A DNA stretch of 37,806 bases from an uncultured Rhizobiaceae bacterium. Its GTDB lineage: Bacteria; Pseudomonadota; Alphaproteobacteria; Rhizobiales; Rhizobiaceae. The position numbers were made by a program, and so were the translations under genes. Shown here piece by piece: positions 16,539 through 26,500 of the stretch (positions are counted from its first letter, which is position 1; each line of letters begins with the position of its first letter). The notes beneath the pieces were generated by a model. That model ran no database searches and was not told where the DNA came from. It saw only the letters and a list, made by a program, of their open reading frames with translations. Location: assembly GCA_947259295.1 (NCBI GenBank), contig CAMYMG010000076.1, positions 1 through 37,806 of the forward strand, written 5' to 3'.

Positions 16539-17759
16539 CTAGCTTCCCGGCAGCGGTCCCGGGAGTAACAGTGTTGTCGGGAAACGTGGCACCGGTGGCG
16601 TCATCCACCGGCACGCCCGTCCCTGGCCGACCGATTGTACCTTTCCCCGCTCGGCGAGTTGCTCGAGTGCTCTTTGCACGCTTCGGGCGCTGATGCCGAG
16701 CGCGATCGCCAGTGCGGAGCTCGGCCAGGCTTCGCCATCGGCAAGGAGAGCCAGGATCGTGGCGTGCCGGTCTTCGGCGATAGGCGCCAGGATCGCGACC
16801 TCGCCCTCCGACCTTTCCGTTAGCCTGAAGCCCCGCTTCGTGGCCTCCACCTCGGCGATGCCAACCAGCACCTCCCGCAATCGCCCGATCTCCACCCGAA
16901 GCCTCGCCCGGTGCGATTCATCGGCCTCTCGTGCCCGGAAGGCCCGCCGGACCAGCACATCGCGGCTAACATCGCCGGGCCAGCCCTCAGCCAATGTCTG
17001 GACAAGTGAGAACAGCACCGGACGGGTCGCCAGCGGGACCCTCGCAGTTTCCCTCCTGACGACGTTGCGACAGGCATCGACGATCAGGGCGGGCGAGTTC
17101 AACAACGCCTCGACGTCCTGGAGAAGCAAGACACGCTCCTTGCCCTGCGTCACCAGACGGGCCGCCGGCTGAGTGAGCAGCAACGCCATGCTTCCGACCT
17201 CGGCGGTGAGTGCCGGAATGTCGGCGATGATGGCTGCTTCTTCGGCCCGGGCAATGGCTTCGCGCGCGGCGTCGATCCTGATGCGCCGTATCGACACACC
17301 GGCGCGGGCGAGCTCGTAAGTTGTGCGAAGTGCAGGCGGCAACAAGGCGGGATCGATGCCGGCAAGTACGCGCTCGGCTTCCCCGAGACGGCCGATGAGC
17401 AGAAGCCGCCTGGCGATCAGGCACCCGGCATGCGCGGCGTTTGCGCGGTCGCCCCGCTTCTCGAGCGTGACCCGAGCCGTGTCCAGCGCCTTGACGGGCC
17501 AGGTGAGGTCGCGTGAGACCAGCGCGATTTCCGCCTCGGCAACCACGCAGCGCGAACGGGCGACGGCTTCCTTCTTCCCGAAGGCACGAGCGGCGCGTTT
17601 CAATAGATCCTTGGCACGGGGAAGATCGCCGATCTGTGCCATGGCGATGCCGCGCAGGGCGAGTGCGGGTGCATCCTCGCGCAGCGCCACCCGCTTCAGC
17701 GCCATCAGGGGGTCGCCAAGTGCAAGAGAACGTGCCGCCGCGTTGATCAGCGAGTCCAT
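16539..17759 (-). CDS. Transcriptional regulator with helical-repeat N-domain and C-terminal winged helix
   Basis: The 406-residue product begins MDSLINAAARSLALGDPLMA. It has a long Ala/Leu/Arg-rich helical region (about 1-325) that resembles tetratricopeptide-type repeats (for example DLPRAKDLLKRAARAFGKKEA and GRLGEAERVLAGIDPALL). The C-terminal winged helix spans about 331-390, with a recognition region SSALAIALGISARSVQRALE and a short Pro/Leu tail. This ATG is preferred over the upstream frame to 18056, which would run through the divergent promoter region and into the DUF899 gene. It is transcribed divergently from the DUF899 pair and is followed by the beta-propeller gene. A regulatory role over both neighbours is inferred. 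The ligand is unknown. Confidence 0.78.
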   Translation of the reverse strand: MDSLINAAARSLALGDPLMALKRVALREDAPALALRGIAMAQIGDLPRAKDLLKRAARAFGKKEAVARSRCVVAEAEIALVSRDLTWPVKALDTARVTLEKRGDRANAAHAGCLIARRLLLIGRLGEAERVLAGIDPALLPPALRTTYELARAGVSIRRIRIDAAREAIARAEEAAIIADIPALTAEVGSMALLLTQPAARLVTQGKERVLLLQDVEALLNSPALIVDACRNVVRRETARVPLATRPVLFSLVQTLAEGWPGDVSRDVLVRRAFRAREADESHRARLRVEIGRLREVLVGIAEVEATKRGFRLTERSEGEVAILAPIAEDRHATILALLADGEAWPSSALAIALGISARSVQRALEQLAERGKVQSVGQGRACRWMTPPVPRFPTTLLLPGPLPGS

Positions 17760-17871
17760 GGCAATCCCGTCACACTTGTTACTCTCACCAGCCGGCGTAC
17801 CGGTGGCAGTTTGCCCCCGGCAGCGATGCGCAGTGCGATCGTGCTCCCGCGAGACAAGGAGATTCAAGACC

Positions 17872-18666
17872 ATGATTACATCAGTCAGTAACGGACAGAA
17901 AGCCGGCGGCCGCACACGAAATGGGCCGGACGTCCTATCAAAAGCAGATTGGCAGGACGCCTGGGAGCAACTGCTCGTCAAGGAGAAGGCGCATATGAGA
18001 GCCGGCGACGCACTTGCCGCTGAGCGCCGCCGGATGCCTTGGATGGCGGTCGACAAGGACTATGTCTTCGAAGGTCCCGCCGGCAAGGTCAGTCTGTTGG
18101 ACCTCTTCGAGGGCCGTCGCCAACTGATCGTCTACCGGGCCTTCTTCGAGCCGGGCGTCTTCGGCTGGCCCGATCAGGCCTGCCGCGGCTGCTCGCTTGT
18201 CGCCGACCAGGTCAGCCACTTGGCCCATCTCAACGCCCGCGATACGACCTTGGCCTATGTTTCGCGTGCTCCCTCTGCCGACATCGAGCGACTGAAGGCG
18301 CGGATGGGCTGGAACATTCCCTGGTACAGCATCACCGACGGATTCGATGCCGATTTCGGTGTAGACGAATGGCACGGCCACAACGTTTTCATCCGCGACG
18401 GCGATCGGATCTTCCGCACCCACTTCATCAACAATCGCGGCGACGAGGCGTTGGGTACGGTGTGGAGCTACCTCGACATCACACCGCTCGGCCGCCAGGA
18501 GAGCTGGGAAGACTCGCCGGAGGGCTACCCGCAGACCGCTCCCTACAAATGGTGGAACTGGCACGACAGCTACGAGCCAGGCGCCGCGCCGGACCAGCGT
18601 TGGGTCGAAGTTTCGGATGCCGGCGAGGCGGCCATGCGCAGGGCGAGCGAAGGCGCGCAACAATGA
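17872..18666 (+). CDS. DUF899 thioredoxin-like protein
   Basis: This 264-residue protein matches the DUF899 family, whose fold is thioredoxin-like. Visible landmarks are RRQLIVYRAFFEPG, Cys104-Arg-Gly-Cys107 at the position of a CxxC redox pair, HLAHLNARDTTLAYVSRAP, and RMGWNIPWYSITDGFDADFGV. The C-terminal part ends in a Trp-rich stretch (YKWWNWHDSY). AAGGAG about ten bases upstream supports the ATG at 17872. It overlaps the next small membrane gene by four bases and is divergent from the winged-helix regulator. No reaction is established for the family. A thiol-disulfide or peroxide-linked role is inferred from the fold and CxxC. No signal peptide is seen, so it is probably cytosolic. Confidence 0.88.
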   Translation: MITSVSNGQKAGGRTRNGPDVLSKADWQDAWEQLLVKEKAHMRAGDALAAERRRMPWMAVDKDYVFEGPAGKVSLLDLFEGRRQLIVYRAFFEPGVFGWPDQACRGCSLVADQVSHLAHLNARDTTLAYVSRAPSADIERLKARMGWNIPWYSITDGFDADFGVDEWHGHNVFIRDGDRIFRTHFINNRGDEALGTVWSYLDITPLGRQESWEDSPEGYPQTAPYKWWNWHDSYEPGAAPDQRWVEVSDAGEAAMRRASEGAQQ

Positions 18667-18926
18667 GCCATCTCTGTTGCGGCGAAAACGCCGGCAGCGA
18701 GGGTGAGCGTCAGGCCGCCCGTCGTGGCGCTGCGGAGTGGCTTTCCTTCGCCGCTTCGCCCACCTTCGCCGCCATGGCACTGCTGAGCAGCATCGGTGGC
18801 GACCCGGCGTCGGTGATGTGTTCGGCGGCGGCCTTCCTGCCGGTGAACGGCATGGCTCTCATGTATCTGCTGATGAGCGCCTTCCACGTCACGCCCTGGC
18901 TCAGGGCACTGGGTGGGCGCCCCTGA
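18663..18926 (+). CDS. Small two-helix membrane protein coupled to DUF899
   Basis: This 87-residue protein starts MSHLCCGENAGSEGE, a soluble head with a vicinal Cys5-Cys6 pair. Two hydrophobic segments follow, about 25-44 (EWLSFAASPTFAAMALLSSI) and about 54-76 (SAAAFLPVNGMALMYLLMSA). The ATG overlaps the DUF899 stop (ATGA), indicating translational coupling. I do not recognise a characterised family. The cysteine pair beside a thioredoxin-like partner suggests a membrane thiol protein or membrane anchor for the DUF899 protein, which is inference. Confidence 0.72.
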   Translation: MSHLCCGENAGSEGERQAARRGAAEWLSFAASPTFAAMALLSSIGGDPASVMCSAAAFLPVNGMALMYLLMSAFHVTPWLRALGGRP

Positions 18927-18967
18927 GAGTTGGATCTCGCTGCGCGGCGGCTGTGCCCGCCGCGCAG

Positions 18968-21049
18968 CTATTTCCACATGCCGCGCATGCGGGCGCCGAG
19001 GTCGATGCGCACCTGCGGCTGGCGCGGCGTCTCGCCGGGTTTCGGTGCAGGCGCCCAGGAAGTCTGCTGGAAACCCCCAAGGATGGCTGCCGGGATGAAG
19101 CGGGTCCGCGATGCATAGACATGTCGGTCGCCGCGCGCCGCCTGGCCATGCACGTAGAAGCGCTGCGGCGTCACGAGATGCAGGCTGTCCTTCGCGCGCG
19201 TCATGGCGACATAGAGCAGCCGGCGTTCCTCGTCGATCTCCTCCGTGCTGCCGACGCTGAGATCCACCGGAATGCAGCCGTCGACGGCATTGAGCACGAA
19301 GACGTTCTTCCATTCCTGACCCTTGGCCGAATGGATTGTCGACAGGATCACATAATCCTCGTCGAGATGCGGCGGCCCGGCCTGGTCGCTCGTCGCATCC
19401 GGCGGATCGAGGGTCAGTTCGGTCAGAAAACGCTCGCGCGAAGCGTAGCCGCTAGCGATCTGCTCGAGCTGAAGCAGGTCGGCGCGCCTGGTCGTCGCGT
19501 CCTCGTGGATCCGCTCGAGATGCGGCTCGTACCAGAGCCGCACGCGTTCCAGGTCGGCGGGCCATTTCCCCGCACCGCCGCGCAGCCCGGCATAGAGTTC
19601 GACGAAAGCCGGCCAGTCGGCGGCCGCGCGTTGCGGCGGCCGGTAGGCGGCCAGCCCCATCTCGTGGTCGAGCGCCGTGGTCATGCTTTCGACGACGGCA
19701 TTGGCGGCCGAGGGACCAATGCCCGGAAGCAGCTGCAGCACGCGGAAGCCGGCGACGCGATCGCGCGGGTTCTCGGCGAAGCGCAGCACGGCCAACACGT
19801 CCTTGACATGCGCGGCGTCGAGGAATTTCAGGCCGCCGAACTTGACGAAGGGGATGTTGCGGCGCGTCAGCTCGATTTCCAGCGGGCCGCTGTGATGCGA
19901 GGCGCGAAACAGCACGGCCTGCGATTTCAGCGCCGTGCCGGCCTCGCGCTCGGCAAGGATATGCTCGCATACGTAGTTTGCCTGGTCGGCCTCGTCGCGC
20001 ACTGACACAAGCCGCGGGCGCTCGCCCGATTCCCGCTCCGACCAGAGGTTCTTGGTGAAGCGCTCCGAGGCCTCGCCGATCACCGCATTGGCGGCGGCCA
20101 GGATGGTCTGGGTGGACCGGTAGTTGCGCTCCAGCATGACCACTTCGGCCTCGGGTGCAAAGAGCGTCGGGAAGTCGAGGATGTTGCGCACCTCGGCCGC
20201 GCGGAACGAGTAGATTGACTGTGCGTCGTCGCCGACCACCGTCAGGCCGGTCCCGTCCGGCTTCAGCGCGGTCAGGATCGACGCCTGAAGCCGGTTGGTG
20301 TCCTGGTATTCGTCGACCAGAATATGGTCGAAGCGGGAGGCGAGATGCTCGGCGATCGCCGGTTCGGCTGCCATCTGCGCCCAGTAGAGCAGCAAATCGT
20401 CGTAATCGAGAACGTTCTGCGCCTGCTTGGCCTCGACATAGGCAGCAAAAAGCTGCCGCAGCTCGTCGTGCCAGCCCGAGCACCAAGGGAAAGCGGAACC
20501 GAGGATCTCGCCGAGTGGTGCCTGTGCGTTGACGGCACGCGAATAGATGGCGAGGCAGGTACCCTTGGCCGGGAAGCGGCTCTCCGTGCTCGAGAAGCCG
20601 AGTCCGTGACGCACGAGGTTCATCAGGTCGGCCGAATCCTCGCGGTCGTGGATGGTGAAGGCGGTGTCGAGCCCGATCTCCAGCGCGTAGTCGCGCAGCA
20701 GCCGGGCGCCGATGCCGTGGAACGTGCCGGCCCATGTCAGTGCGTCGGTGATCACGGCGGCATCGCGTCCAAGCACCTCGCCGACGATCCGCTCGACCCG
20801 CCGGGTCATCTCGGACGCGGCTCGGCGCGAGAACGTCATCAGCAGGATGCGGCGCGGATCGGCGCCCTTGACGACGAGATGGGCGACCCGATGGGCGAGC
20901 GTGTTGGTCTTGCCCGAGCCGGCGCCGGCGATCACCAGCAGGGGGCGGGCGACCGCGCCATCGCCATGTTTCACGGCAGCGCGTTGCTGCTCGTTTAGCT
21001 TGGCCAGATAGGCCGGCTGGAGGGTCGAATCACGGGCTGCGATGTTCAT
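18968..21049 (-). CDS. UvrD/PcrA-type ATP-dependent DNA helicase (superfamily 1)
   Basis: This 693-residue helicase has all SF1A motifs: Walker A AGAGSGKT (41-48), motif Ia (LLMTFSRRAASEM), Walker B LVDEYQDTN, motif III VVGDDAQSIYSFRAA, motif IV LERNYRST, motif V STIHSAKGQEWKN, and motif VI LLYVAMTRAKDSLHLV. It should unwind DNA 3' to 5' in repair or recombination. The ATG at 21047-21049 gives a normal N-terminus (NEQQRAAV Q-motif near 19-26). A frame to 21139 adds a Cys/Arg-rich leader inside the intergenic region. It is a little shorter than E. coli UvrD and is probably a second UvrD-like helicase. It stands alone and divergent from the molybdenum hydroxylase operon. Confidence 0.94.
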   Translation of the reverse strand: MNIAARDSTLQPAYLAKLNEQQRAAVKHGDGAVARPLLVIAGAGSGKTNTLAHRVAHLVVKGADPRRILLMTFSRRAASEMTRRVERIVGEVLGRDAAVITDALTWAGTFHGIGARLLRDYALEIGLDTAFTIHDREDSADLMNLVRHGLGFSSTESRFPAKGTCLAIYSRAVNAQAPLGEILGSAFPWCSGWHDELRQLFAAYVEAKQAQNVLDYDDLLLYWAQMAAEPAIAEHLASRFDHILVDEYQDTNRLQASILTALKPDGTGLTVVGDDAQSIYSFRAAEVRNILDFPTLFAPEAEVVMLERNYRSTQTILAAANAVIGEASERFTKNLWSERESGERPRLVSVRDEADQANYVCEHILAEREAGTALKSQAVLFRASHHSGPLEIELTRRNIPFVKFGGLKFLDAAHVKDVLAVLRFAENPRDRVAGFRVLQLLPGIGPSAANAVVESMTTALDHEMGLAAYRPPQRAAADWPAFVELYAGLRGGAGKWPADLERVRLWYEPHLERIHEDATTRRADLLQLEQIASGYASRERFLTELTLDPPDATSDQAGPPHLDEDYVILSTIHSAKGQEWKNVFVLNAVDGCIPVDLSVGSTEEIDEERRLLYVAMTRAKDSLHLVTPQRFYVHGQAARGDRHVYASRTRFIPAAILGGFQQTSWAPAPKPGETPRQPQVRIDLGARMRGMWK

Positions 21050-21206
21050 GCCCCATGAAGCATCGTTTCTGTTTCGTTCGCAACGGCATCCGCACAGAAC
21101 CACATACCGGCGTATGGGCTCGGCAAACATCTGTATCAATTGTCAAACAGGCCCCGCCATTGTCCTCTGAAGCATGCCGTCCCGACTGCGCGCAGAGGAT
21201 AGGACA

Positions 21207-21662
21207 TTGCTGACGCTGACCATCAACAACGCATCCCACCAGATCGACGTCGACCCCGACACGCCCCTCCTTTGGGCGCTGCGCGACGTTGTCGGGCTCA
21301 CCGGCACGAAATTCGGCTGCGGCATCGCGCAATGCGGCGCCTGCACGGTGCATGTTGACGGTGAGGCGCTGCGATCCTGTCAGTTGCCGGTGGGCGACGT
21401 CGGCGAGCGCAAGGTCACCACCATTGAAGGCGTGGGCGATACGCCGGAAGGCGCGCGCATCCAGAAGGCATGGCTCGATATCGAGGTCGTCCAATGCGGC
21501 TATTGCCAGTCCGGCCAGATCATGTCGGCGGCGGCCTTGCTGGCGGCCAATCCGAGCCCGAGCGATGCCGACATCGACGCTGCCATGGCAGGCAACATCT
21601 GCCGCTGTGGCACCTATGTACGCATCCGCGAGGGTATCAAGGAGGCCGCAAAGAATGCCTGA
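21207..21662 (+). CDS. Molybdenum hydroxylase small subunit, [2Fe-2S] protein (IorA/NicA type)
   Basis: This 151-residue electron-transfer subunit has a plant-type ferredoxin cluster motif ([17 protein letters not shown] with a later Cys in LRSC). A C-terminal alpha-helical cluster domain follows ([13 protein letters not shown] and [11 protein letters not shown]). It carries electrons from the molybdopterin subunit. TTG 21207 is chosen because GAGG at 21195-21198 is well spaced and the protein then has the family length and N-terminus ([15 protein letters not shown]). An in-frame ATG at 21174 gives eleven extra residues and no better ribosome site. It has no signal peptide and presumably rides to the periplasm with the Tat-exported partner. 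It overlaps the next gene by eight bases. Confidence 0.95.
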   Translation: MLTLTINNASHQIDVDPDTPLLWALRDVVGLTGTKFGCGIAQCGACTVHVDGEALRSCQLPVGDVGERKVTTIEGVGDTPEGARIQKAWLDIEVVQCGYCQSGQIMSAAALLAANPSPSDADIDAAMAGNICRCGTYVRIREGIKEAAKNA

Positions 21663-23814
21663 GCAAATGTTGGCCTTGTCCCGCAGGGACGTGCTGCGCG
21701 CCGGCCTCGGTGGCGCGCTTCTGCTTGGCGTTCATTTTGCAACGAGCCGTGTCGCCTCGGCGCAGGAGGTAAGCGAGGGCGTGTTTGCGCCGGATGCCTT
21801 CATCCGCATCGACAGCAGCGGCGCGACGACGCTGATCATGCCGCAGGTCGAGATGGGGCAGGGCATCTACACTGCCCTCACCATGCTGATTGCCGAAGAA
21901 CTCGATCTCGACATGGAGACCCTACGGCTCAAGGCGGCCCCGCCGAGCGATGCGCTCTACGGTAACCCGATCTTCCAGATCCAGGCGACCGGGGGTTCGA
22001 CCTCGGTAAGGGCTTTCTGGGTACCGCTCCGCACGGCCGGTGCGACGGCGCGGGCAATGCTCATCGCAGCCGCCGCGCAGCAGTGGGGCGTCGATGCGTC
22101 GACCTGCAGCACGGATGTCGGCAAGGTTGTCCATGCGGCGAGCGGCCGTTCGGCGCTCTATGGCGAACTCGCCGTCGCGGCGGGGCGGGAAACACCGCCC
22201 GCGACGGTGGCCCTGAAACAACCTTCGGACTACCGGCTGATCGGCAAGACGCAACGCCGCCTCGACACTCCCGGCAAGGTCAACGGCAGCCTGAAATACG
22301 GCATCGACGCGATGCCGGAAGGACTGAGCTTCGCCACGCTCGCTTCGTCACCCGTTCCGGGCGGCAAGGTCGCTTCGATCGATGAGGCCGCGGCGCGTGC
22401 GGTTGGGGGCGTCCGCCAGATCATCAATCTCGACGATCTGGTCGCGGTCGTTGCGGACAACAGCTGGGCCGCCCAGCAAGGCCTGGCAGCACTCGACATC
22501 GGCTGGGACGACGGTGAATTTTCCGGGCTGACAACCGAACTGCTGCGCGCCGGTCTCGACGATGCGGCCGAGGGAGAAGGTGTCGTCGCCAAGAACGAAG
22601 GCGATGCAATCGGCGCGCTGAAGGGCGATGACGTCATATCCACCAGATACGATCTGCCGATGCTCGCGCATGCGCCGATGGAACCGATGAACTGCACGGT
22701 CCACCTGACGGACAGCCTCTGCGAGATCTGGGTAGGCACGCAGGTGATGACGAAGGCGCAGAGCGCCGCGGCCGAGGAGTCTGGGCTGAGGCCCGACCAG
22801 ATCCTGATCCACAACCATCTGATCGGCGGCGGTTTTGGGCGGCGTCTCGAAATCGACAGCATCCGCAAGGCAGTGCGCATAGCCCGACAGGTCGAGGGGC
22901 CGGTCAAGATATTCTGGACCCGCGAAGAGGATATCCAGAACGCCATGTACCGGTCGATCTACGGTACGAGACTGTCGGCGCGGCTGGAAAACGGCAAGCC
23001 TGTCGCCTGGAGCCACAAGATCGTGGGCCCGGCAATCATCGCGCGCTGGCTGCCGCCTGCCTTTGCCAACGGCATCGATGTCGACGCGATCGACGGAGCC
23101 GCTGAGACTCCCTATGACTTCCCCAACTTCCGCGTCGAATATGTCAGACATGAGCTGCCCGGCTTCCAGACCTGCTTCTGGCGCGGAGTCGGTCCGAACG
23201 TGAACGTCTTCTCGATTGAGAGCTTCGTCGACCAGCTGGCACGGGAGAGCGGCATGGACCCGGTCGACTTCCGGCGGTCGATCATCGGCAAGCAGGTTCG
23301 TGCGAGAGCGGTTCTCGATCTAGCGGCCGAAAAGGCCGGCTGGGGCACGCCACTGGCCGAAGGCTCCGGGCGCGGTGTCAGTCTGGGGCTGGTATTCGGC
23401 AGTTACCTGTCGACCGTCGCCGAGGTCGCAGTCGACAAACAGGGCGGTGTGCAGGTGAAACGGCTGATCTGCGCCGTCGACTGCGGGACCGCGGTCGATC
23501 CCGACAATGTCGTGGCCCAGATCCAGGGCGGCATGGTCTTCGGGCTTACGGCCGCCCTGTGGGGGGACATCACGGTTGCCCAAGGGCGCGTACAGCAGAG
23601 CAATTACCACGACTACCGGATGCTGAGGATCAACGAAACGCCCCAGATCGAGGTGCATCTTGTGCGCAATGAAGAATCGCCGGGAGGAATCGGCGAAGCC
23701 GGGACCGTCCTTGTGCAGCCTGCCGTCGCCAATGCCGTGTCGGCTGCGACCGGTGTGGCGATCACCAAGCTGCCGATCGTGCCGACGCTCCTGGCACGTG
23801 GAGATCACGCATGA
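21655..23814 (+). CDS. Tat-exported molybdopterin-binding subunit of a xanthine dehydrogenase-family hydroxylase (IorB-like)
   Basis: The 719-residue catalytic subunit begins with a twin-arginine signal ([17 protein letters not shown], residues about 9-25, AxA-like cleavage at VASAQ). The molybdenum-cofactor domains follow: [21 protein letters not shown] (cofactor loop), [19 protein letters not shown], and the base-catalytic Glu681 in [14 protein letters not shown] at 21641-21645 supports the ATG. Relatives are isoquinoline 1-oxidoreductase, nicotinate dehydrogenase and membrane aldehyde dehydrogenases of acetic acid bacteria, so the substrate is an N-heterocycle or an aldehyde. It overlaps the small subunit and the cytochrome gene. 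No FAD subunit and no cofactor-maturation gene are nearby. Confidence 0.94.
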   Translation: MPEQMLALSRRDVLRAGLGGALLLGVHFATSRVASAQEVSEGVFAPDAFIRIDSSGATTLIMPQVEMGQGIYTALTMLIAEELDLDMETLRLKAAPPSDALYGNPIFQIQATGGSTSVRAFWVPLRTAGATARAMLIAAAAQQWGVDASTCSTDVGKVVHAASGRSALYGELAVAAGRETPPATVALKQPSDYRLIGKTQRRLDTPGKVNGSLKYGIDAMPEGLSFATLASSPVPGGKVASIDEAAARAVGGVRQIINLDDLVAVVADNSWAAQQGLAALDIGWDDGEFSGLTTELLRAGLDDAAEGEGVVAKNEGDAIGALKGDDVISTRYDLPMLAHAPMEPMNCTVHLTDSLCEIWVGTQVMTKAQSAAAEESGLRPDQILIHNHLIGGGFGRRLEIDSIRKAVRIARQVEGPVKIFWTREEDIQNAMYRSIYGTRLSARLENGKPVAWSHKIVGPAIIARWLPPAFANGIDVDAIDGAAETPYDFPNFRVEYVRHELPGFQTCFWRGVGPNVNVFSIESFVDQLARESGMDPVDFRRSIIGKQVRARAVLDLAAEKAGWGTPLAEGSGRGVSLGLVFGSYLSTVAEVAVDKQGGVQVKRLICAVDCGTAVDPDNVVAQIQGGMVFGLTAALWGDITVAQGRVQQSNYHDYRMLRINETPQIEVHLVRNEESPGGIGEAGTVLVQPAVANAVSAATGVAITKLPIVPTLLARGDHA

Positions 23815-25148
23815 GCTGGTTCCGGCGCCATTACGTGGTTTCGCTGATTGCTGTGATGGTCGTCGCTGTCGCCGCGGCTTGGGTCGGCCGAATGTTGTTC
23901 CAGCCGGGGCCGCTGGCCTTCGCCGGCGGAAGCTCGGTCGCGCTGCAGGAATACACGGGTGCCTCGCCGGTCGGCGTACCGGCGGAGCTTGCCAGTGCCG
24001 ACGATCTTACGAAGGGAAAATATCTCACGGAAGCGGCTGATTGCGCGGCCTGCCACACAGCCCCCGGTGGCAAACCCTACGCCGGCGGGTTCCCCTTCAA
24101 GCTGCCCTTCGGCACGATCTACACGCCAAACATCACGCCCGACACGGAGACGGGCATCGGGTCATGGACCGACGCACAATTTCTGCGCGCCATGCACGAG
24201 GGGATCGCCGAGGACGGGTCGAGGCTCTATCCGGCATTTCCCTATGCGTCCTACACGCTGCTGGCCGACGCCGATGTGCTGTTGATAAGGCGCTACCTGG
24301 CTTCGCTCTCGCCGGTGCGCCAGGAAAACCTCCCAAACACATTCGTGTTCCCCTTCAACCAGCGCTGGCTGATGGCAATATGGAGCGCCTTCTTCAACAG
24401 CAACGAGCGATTCCGCCCGGTTCCGGAGCGCAGCCCTGAATGGAACCGCGGCGCCTATCTGGCGGAAGCCGCAGCGCATTGCGGCGAGTGCCATACGCCC
24501 CGCAACCTGATGCAGGCGATGGACCAGCGCAGCAAGTTCGCGGGCGGCGTCGCTGAAGGGTGGAATGCCTACAACATCACCACAGACCCGCAAAGCGGCG
24601 TCGGCGCGTGGACGGACGAGGCACTGGCCGACTATCTCGCCACGGGCCACGCCGCCGGTCACGGCACGGCTTCGGGTCCGATGGGCCAGGCCGTGGAGCT
24701 GAGCCTCAGCAAGATGACGCCCGGAGATATCGCGGCCATGGTGGCGTATCTGAAGACCATCCCGCCGGTGGTTACCGGCGAGGAGGCGGTGGCTACAGCA
24801 TTCGCCTCGCCATCGCCGGCTGAAGGGCCGTCCGGCGATGGCCTGGGCAAGCATATCTTCTCATCCGCCTGTGCCAGCTGCCATGCCTGGTCCGGCAAGG
24901 GTGCGGTGGTCGACCTGGCGGAACTTGCCGGCGACCGCGCCGTCAACGACGTCACGGCGAACAACGTCGTGATGATGATCCTGCACGGCACTGGAACGCC
25001 TTCGACCGTACCCGCCTACATGCCTTCATTCGGCTCGGCCTATAGCGACGCCGAGATTGCAGCTGTCGCCAATTACGTCACCGCCCGCTTCGGGGCGGAG
25101 CCATCGCACGTCACCGCCAAGGAGGTGGCGAGGTTGCGCGATCAGTAA
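23811..25148 (+). CDS. Membrane-anchored triheme cytochrome c, electron acceptor of the hydroxylase
   Basis: The 445-residue product has an N-terminal anchor or signal helix (residues about 8-28, VVSLIAVMVVAVAAAWVG). Three c-type heme sites follow: CAACH (78-82), CGECH (224-228) and CASCH (354-358), each in a separate cytochrome c domain with downstream Met ligands. It resembles the cytochrome subunits of gluconate, alcohol and aldehyde dehydrogenases and the C-terminal part of NicB. It should take electrons from the 2Fe-2S subunit and pass them to quinone or a terminal oxidase. It overlaps the molybdopterin gene by four bases (ATGA), so the three genes form one operon. Confidence 0.95.
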   Translation: MSWFRRHYVVSLIAVMVVAVAAAWVGRMLFQPGPLAFAGGSSVALQEYTGASPVGVPAELASADDLTKGKYLTEAADCAACHTAPGGKPYAGGFPFKLPFGTIYTPNITPDTETGIGSWTDAQFLRAMHEGIAEDGSRLYPAFPYASYTLLADADVLLIRRYLASLSPVRQENLPNTFVFPFNQRWLMAIWSAFFNSNERFRPVPERSPEWNRGAYLAEAAAHCGECHTPRNLMQAMDQRSKFAGGVAEGWNAYNITTDPQSGVGAWTDEALADYLATGHAAGHGTASGPMGQAVELSLSKMTPGDIAAMVAYLKTIPPVVTGEEAVATAFASPSPAEGPSGDGLGKHIFSSACASCHAWSGKGAVVDLAELAGDRAVNDVTANNVVMMILHGTGTPSTVPAYMPSFGSAYSDAEIAAVANYVTARFGAEPSHVTAKEVARLRDQ

Positions 25149-25339
25149 CGGCCGCTTCCGGCAATTCGTTCGACCCGTTGCGCCTTCGCCCGACGCAACC
25201 GGCTGGTTTCGCTGAGGAATATCCCTCGGCCCTTCGGCGGAGAAATCCGGAGGCCACACCGAGTGCGGTTTGGAAAGACACTTCGCACGGATGCGGCAAG
25301 ATAGTGCCTCGGAATATTTCCATTGGGGAGATCGAGGCC

Positions 25340-26485
25340 ATGAACGTGATCGTTCATCCTGCCGTTCTGAAGGCTGAGAAGAGTCAATCGGAAGCTGCCG
25401 GGGCGCCCGCTTCAGCCGGCCGGAAAATTGGCTGGCGATCTCTGGTCTACGGCGGCCTCGGCATCGTCGCCATCGGCGCGATGCTCTATGTGGGTTGGCT
25501 GTATTGGACGGTCTGGCGTTTCGAGGAGTCGACCGACGACGCTTATGTGCAGGCGGACGTGGTTGCCATTGCCCCTCAGGTCGCCGGCTACATCAAGACC
25601 GTATCGGTCGACGACAACCAGCCGGTCAAGGCAGGCGATGTACTGGCCGTGATAGATCAGCGCGACTATCAGGCAGCCGTCGACCAGGCGAAGGCCGACG
25701 TTGCCGTGGCCGAGGCAAGCATCGCCAGCATCACGGCCCAGCTCAGTGAGCAGCGGGCGTTGATCGACGAGGCGAGCGCTACAGTCAACGCCGATAAGGC
25801 GGCCGAAGTCTTTGCAGAACAGAACGACCAACGCTTCGGCGCCCTGGCGAAGAGCGGATACGGCACGGTGGAGAACGCCCAGCAGGCGACCTCGCAGGCG
25901 GGCTCCGCCAAGGCCATCGTCGGCAAGGACGAGGCCGCGCTCGAGGCGGTAAAAAAAGAGGTCGATACGCTCAACGCGCAACTCTCGGAAGCGAATGCCA
26001 CGCTCGACCACAATCGCGCGGCGCTGGCGCAGGCCGAACTCAATCTCGGTTACACGGTGCTGCGGGCACCGGTGGACGGCGTGGTCGGCGAGCGAACGAT
26101 CCGGCAGGGACTTTACGTGCAGCCGGGCCAGCAATTGCTGGCCGTGGTGCCGCTAGCGGCAACCTATGTCGTCGCCAACTACAAGGAGACACAGTTGGCC
26201 GATGTCCATCCCGGCCAGCCGGTCAGCATCGAAGTCGATACGTTCGCCGGCACCAGCGTGCGAGGCACCGTCGACAGCATCGCGCCTGCGAGCGGTCAGG
26301 AGTTCGCGCTATTGCCGCCAGACAACGCGACCGGCAACTTCACCAAGATTGTTCAGCGCATCCCGGTAAAGATCATCATCGACAGAACCGATCCGCTGGC
26401 CGGTCGTCTCCTCCCTGGCATGTCGGTGACCACCACCATCCGGATCGGACGCGATCCCGACGGCAACGCCGCCAACGGCAAATAA
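25340..26485 (+). CDS. HlyD/EmrA-family membrane fusion protein
   Basis: This 381-residue periplasmic adaptor has one N-terminal membrane helix (about 34-56, VYGGLGIVAIGAMLYVGWLYW), the EmrA-type STDDAYVQADVVAIAPQVAG motif, a lipoyl-like half, and a long coiled-coil hairpin (about 115-240). The second half-motif is TVLRAPVDGVVGERTIRQG, followed by a beta-barrel domain. It connects an inner-membrane exporter to an outer-membrane channel. GGGGAG at 25325-25330 supports the ATG. It begins 191 bases after the cytochrome gene, so it may have its own promoter, and it is followed after 15 bases by its EmrB partner. No outer-membrane TolC-like gene is present here. Confidence 0.94.
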   Translation: MNVIVHPAVLKAEKSQSEAAGAPASAGRKIGWRSLVYGGLGIVAIGAMLYVGWLYWTVWRFEESTDDAYVQADVVAIAPQVAGYIKTVSVDDNQPVKAGDVLAVIDQRDYQAAVDQAKADVAVAEASIASITAQLSEQRALIDEASATVNADKAAEVFAEQNDQRFGALAKSGYGTVENAQQATSQAGSAKAIVGKDEAALEAVKKEVDTLNAQLSEANATLDHNRAALAQAELNLGYTVLRAPVDGVVGERTIRQGLYVQPGQQLLAVVPLAATYVVANYKETQLADVHPGQPVSIEVDTFAGTSVRGTVDSIAPASGQEFALLPPDNATGNFTKIVQRIPVKIIIDRTDPLAGRLLPGMSVTTTIRIGRDPDGNAANGK

Positions 26486-26500
26486 CCGGCGGTCCGCGCG

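Noticed and set aside
16539..18056. A longer 505-residue version of the regulator
   Set aside because: The extra 99 residues would cross the divergent promoter and overlap the DUF899 gene antisense. The ATG at 17757-17759 gives a sensible start.
21103..21116. CATAC-CGGC-GTATG inverted repeat between the helicase and hydroxylase genes as an operator
   Set aside because: Five-base arms around a four-base centre are short enough to be chance, with no second copy nearby and no regulator gene.
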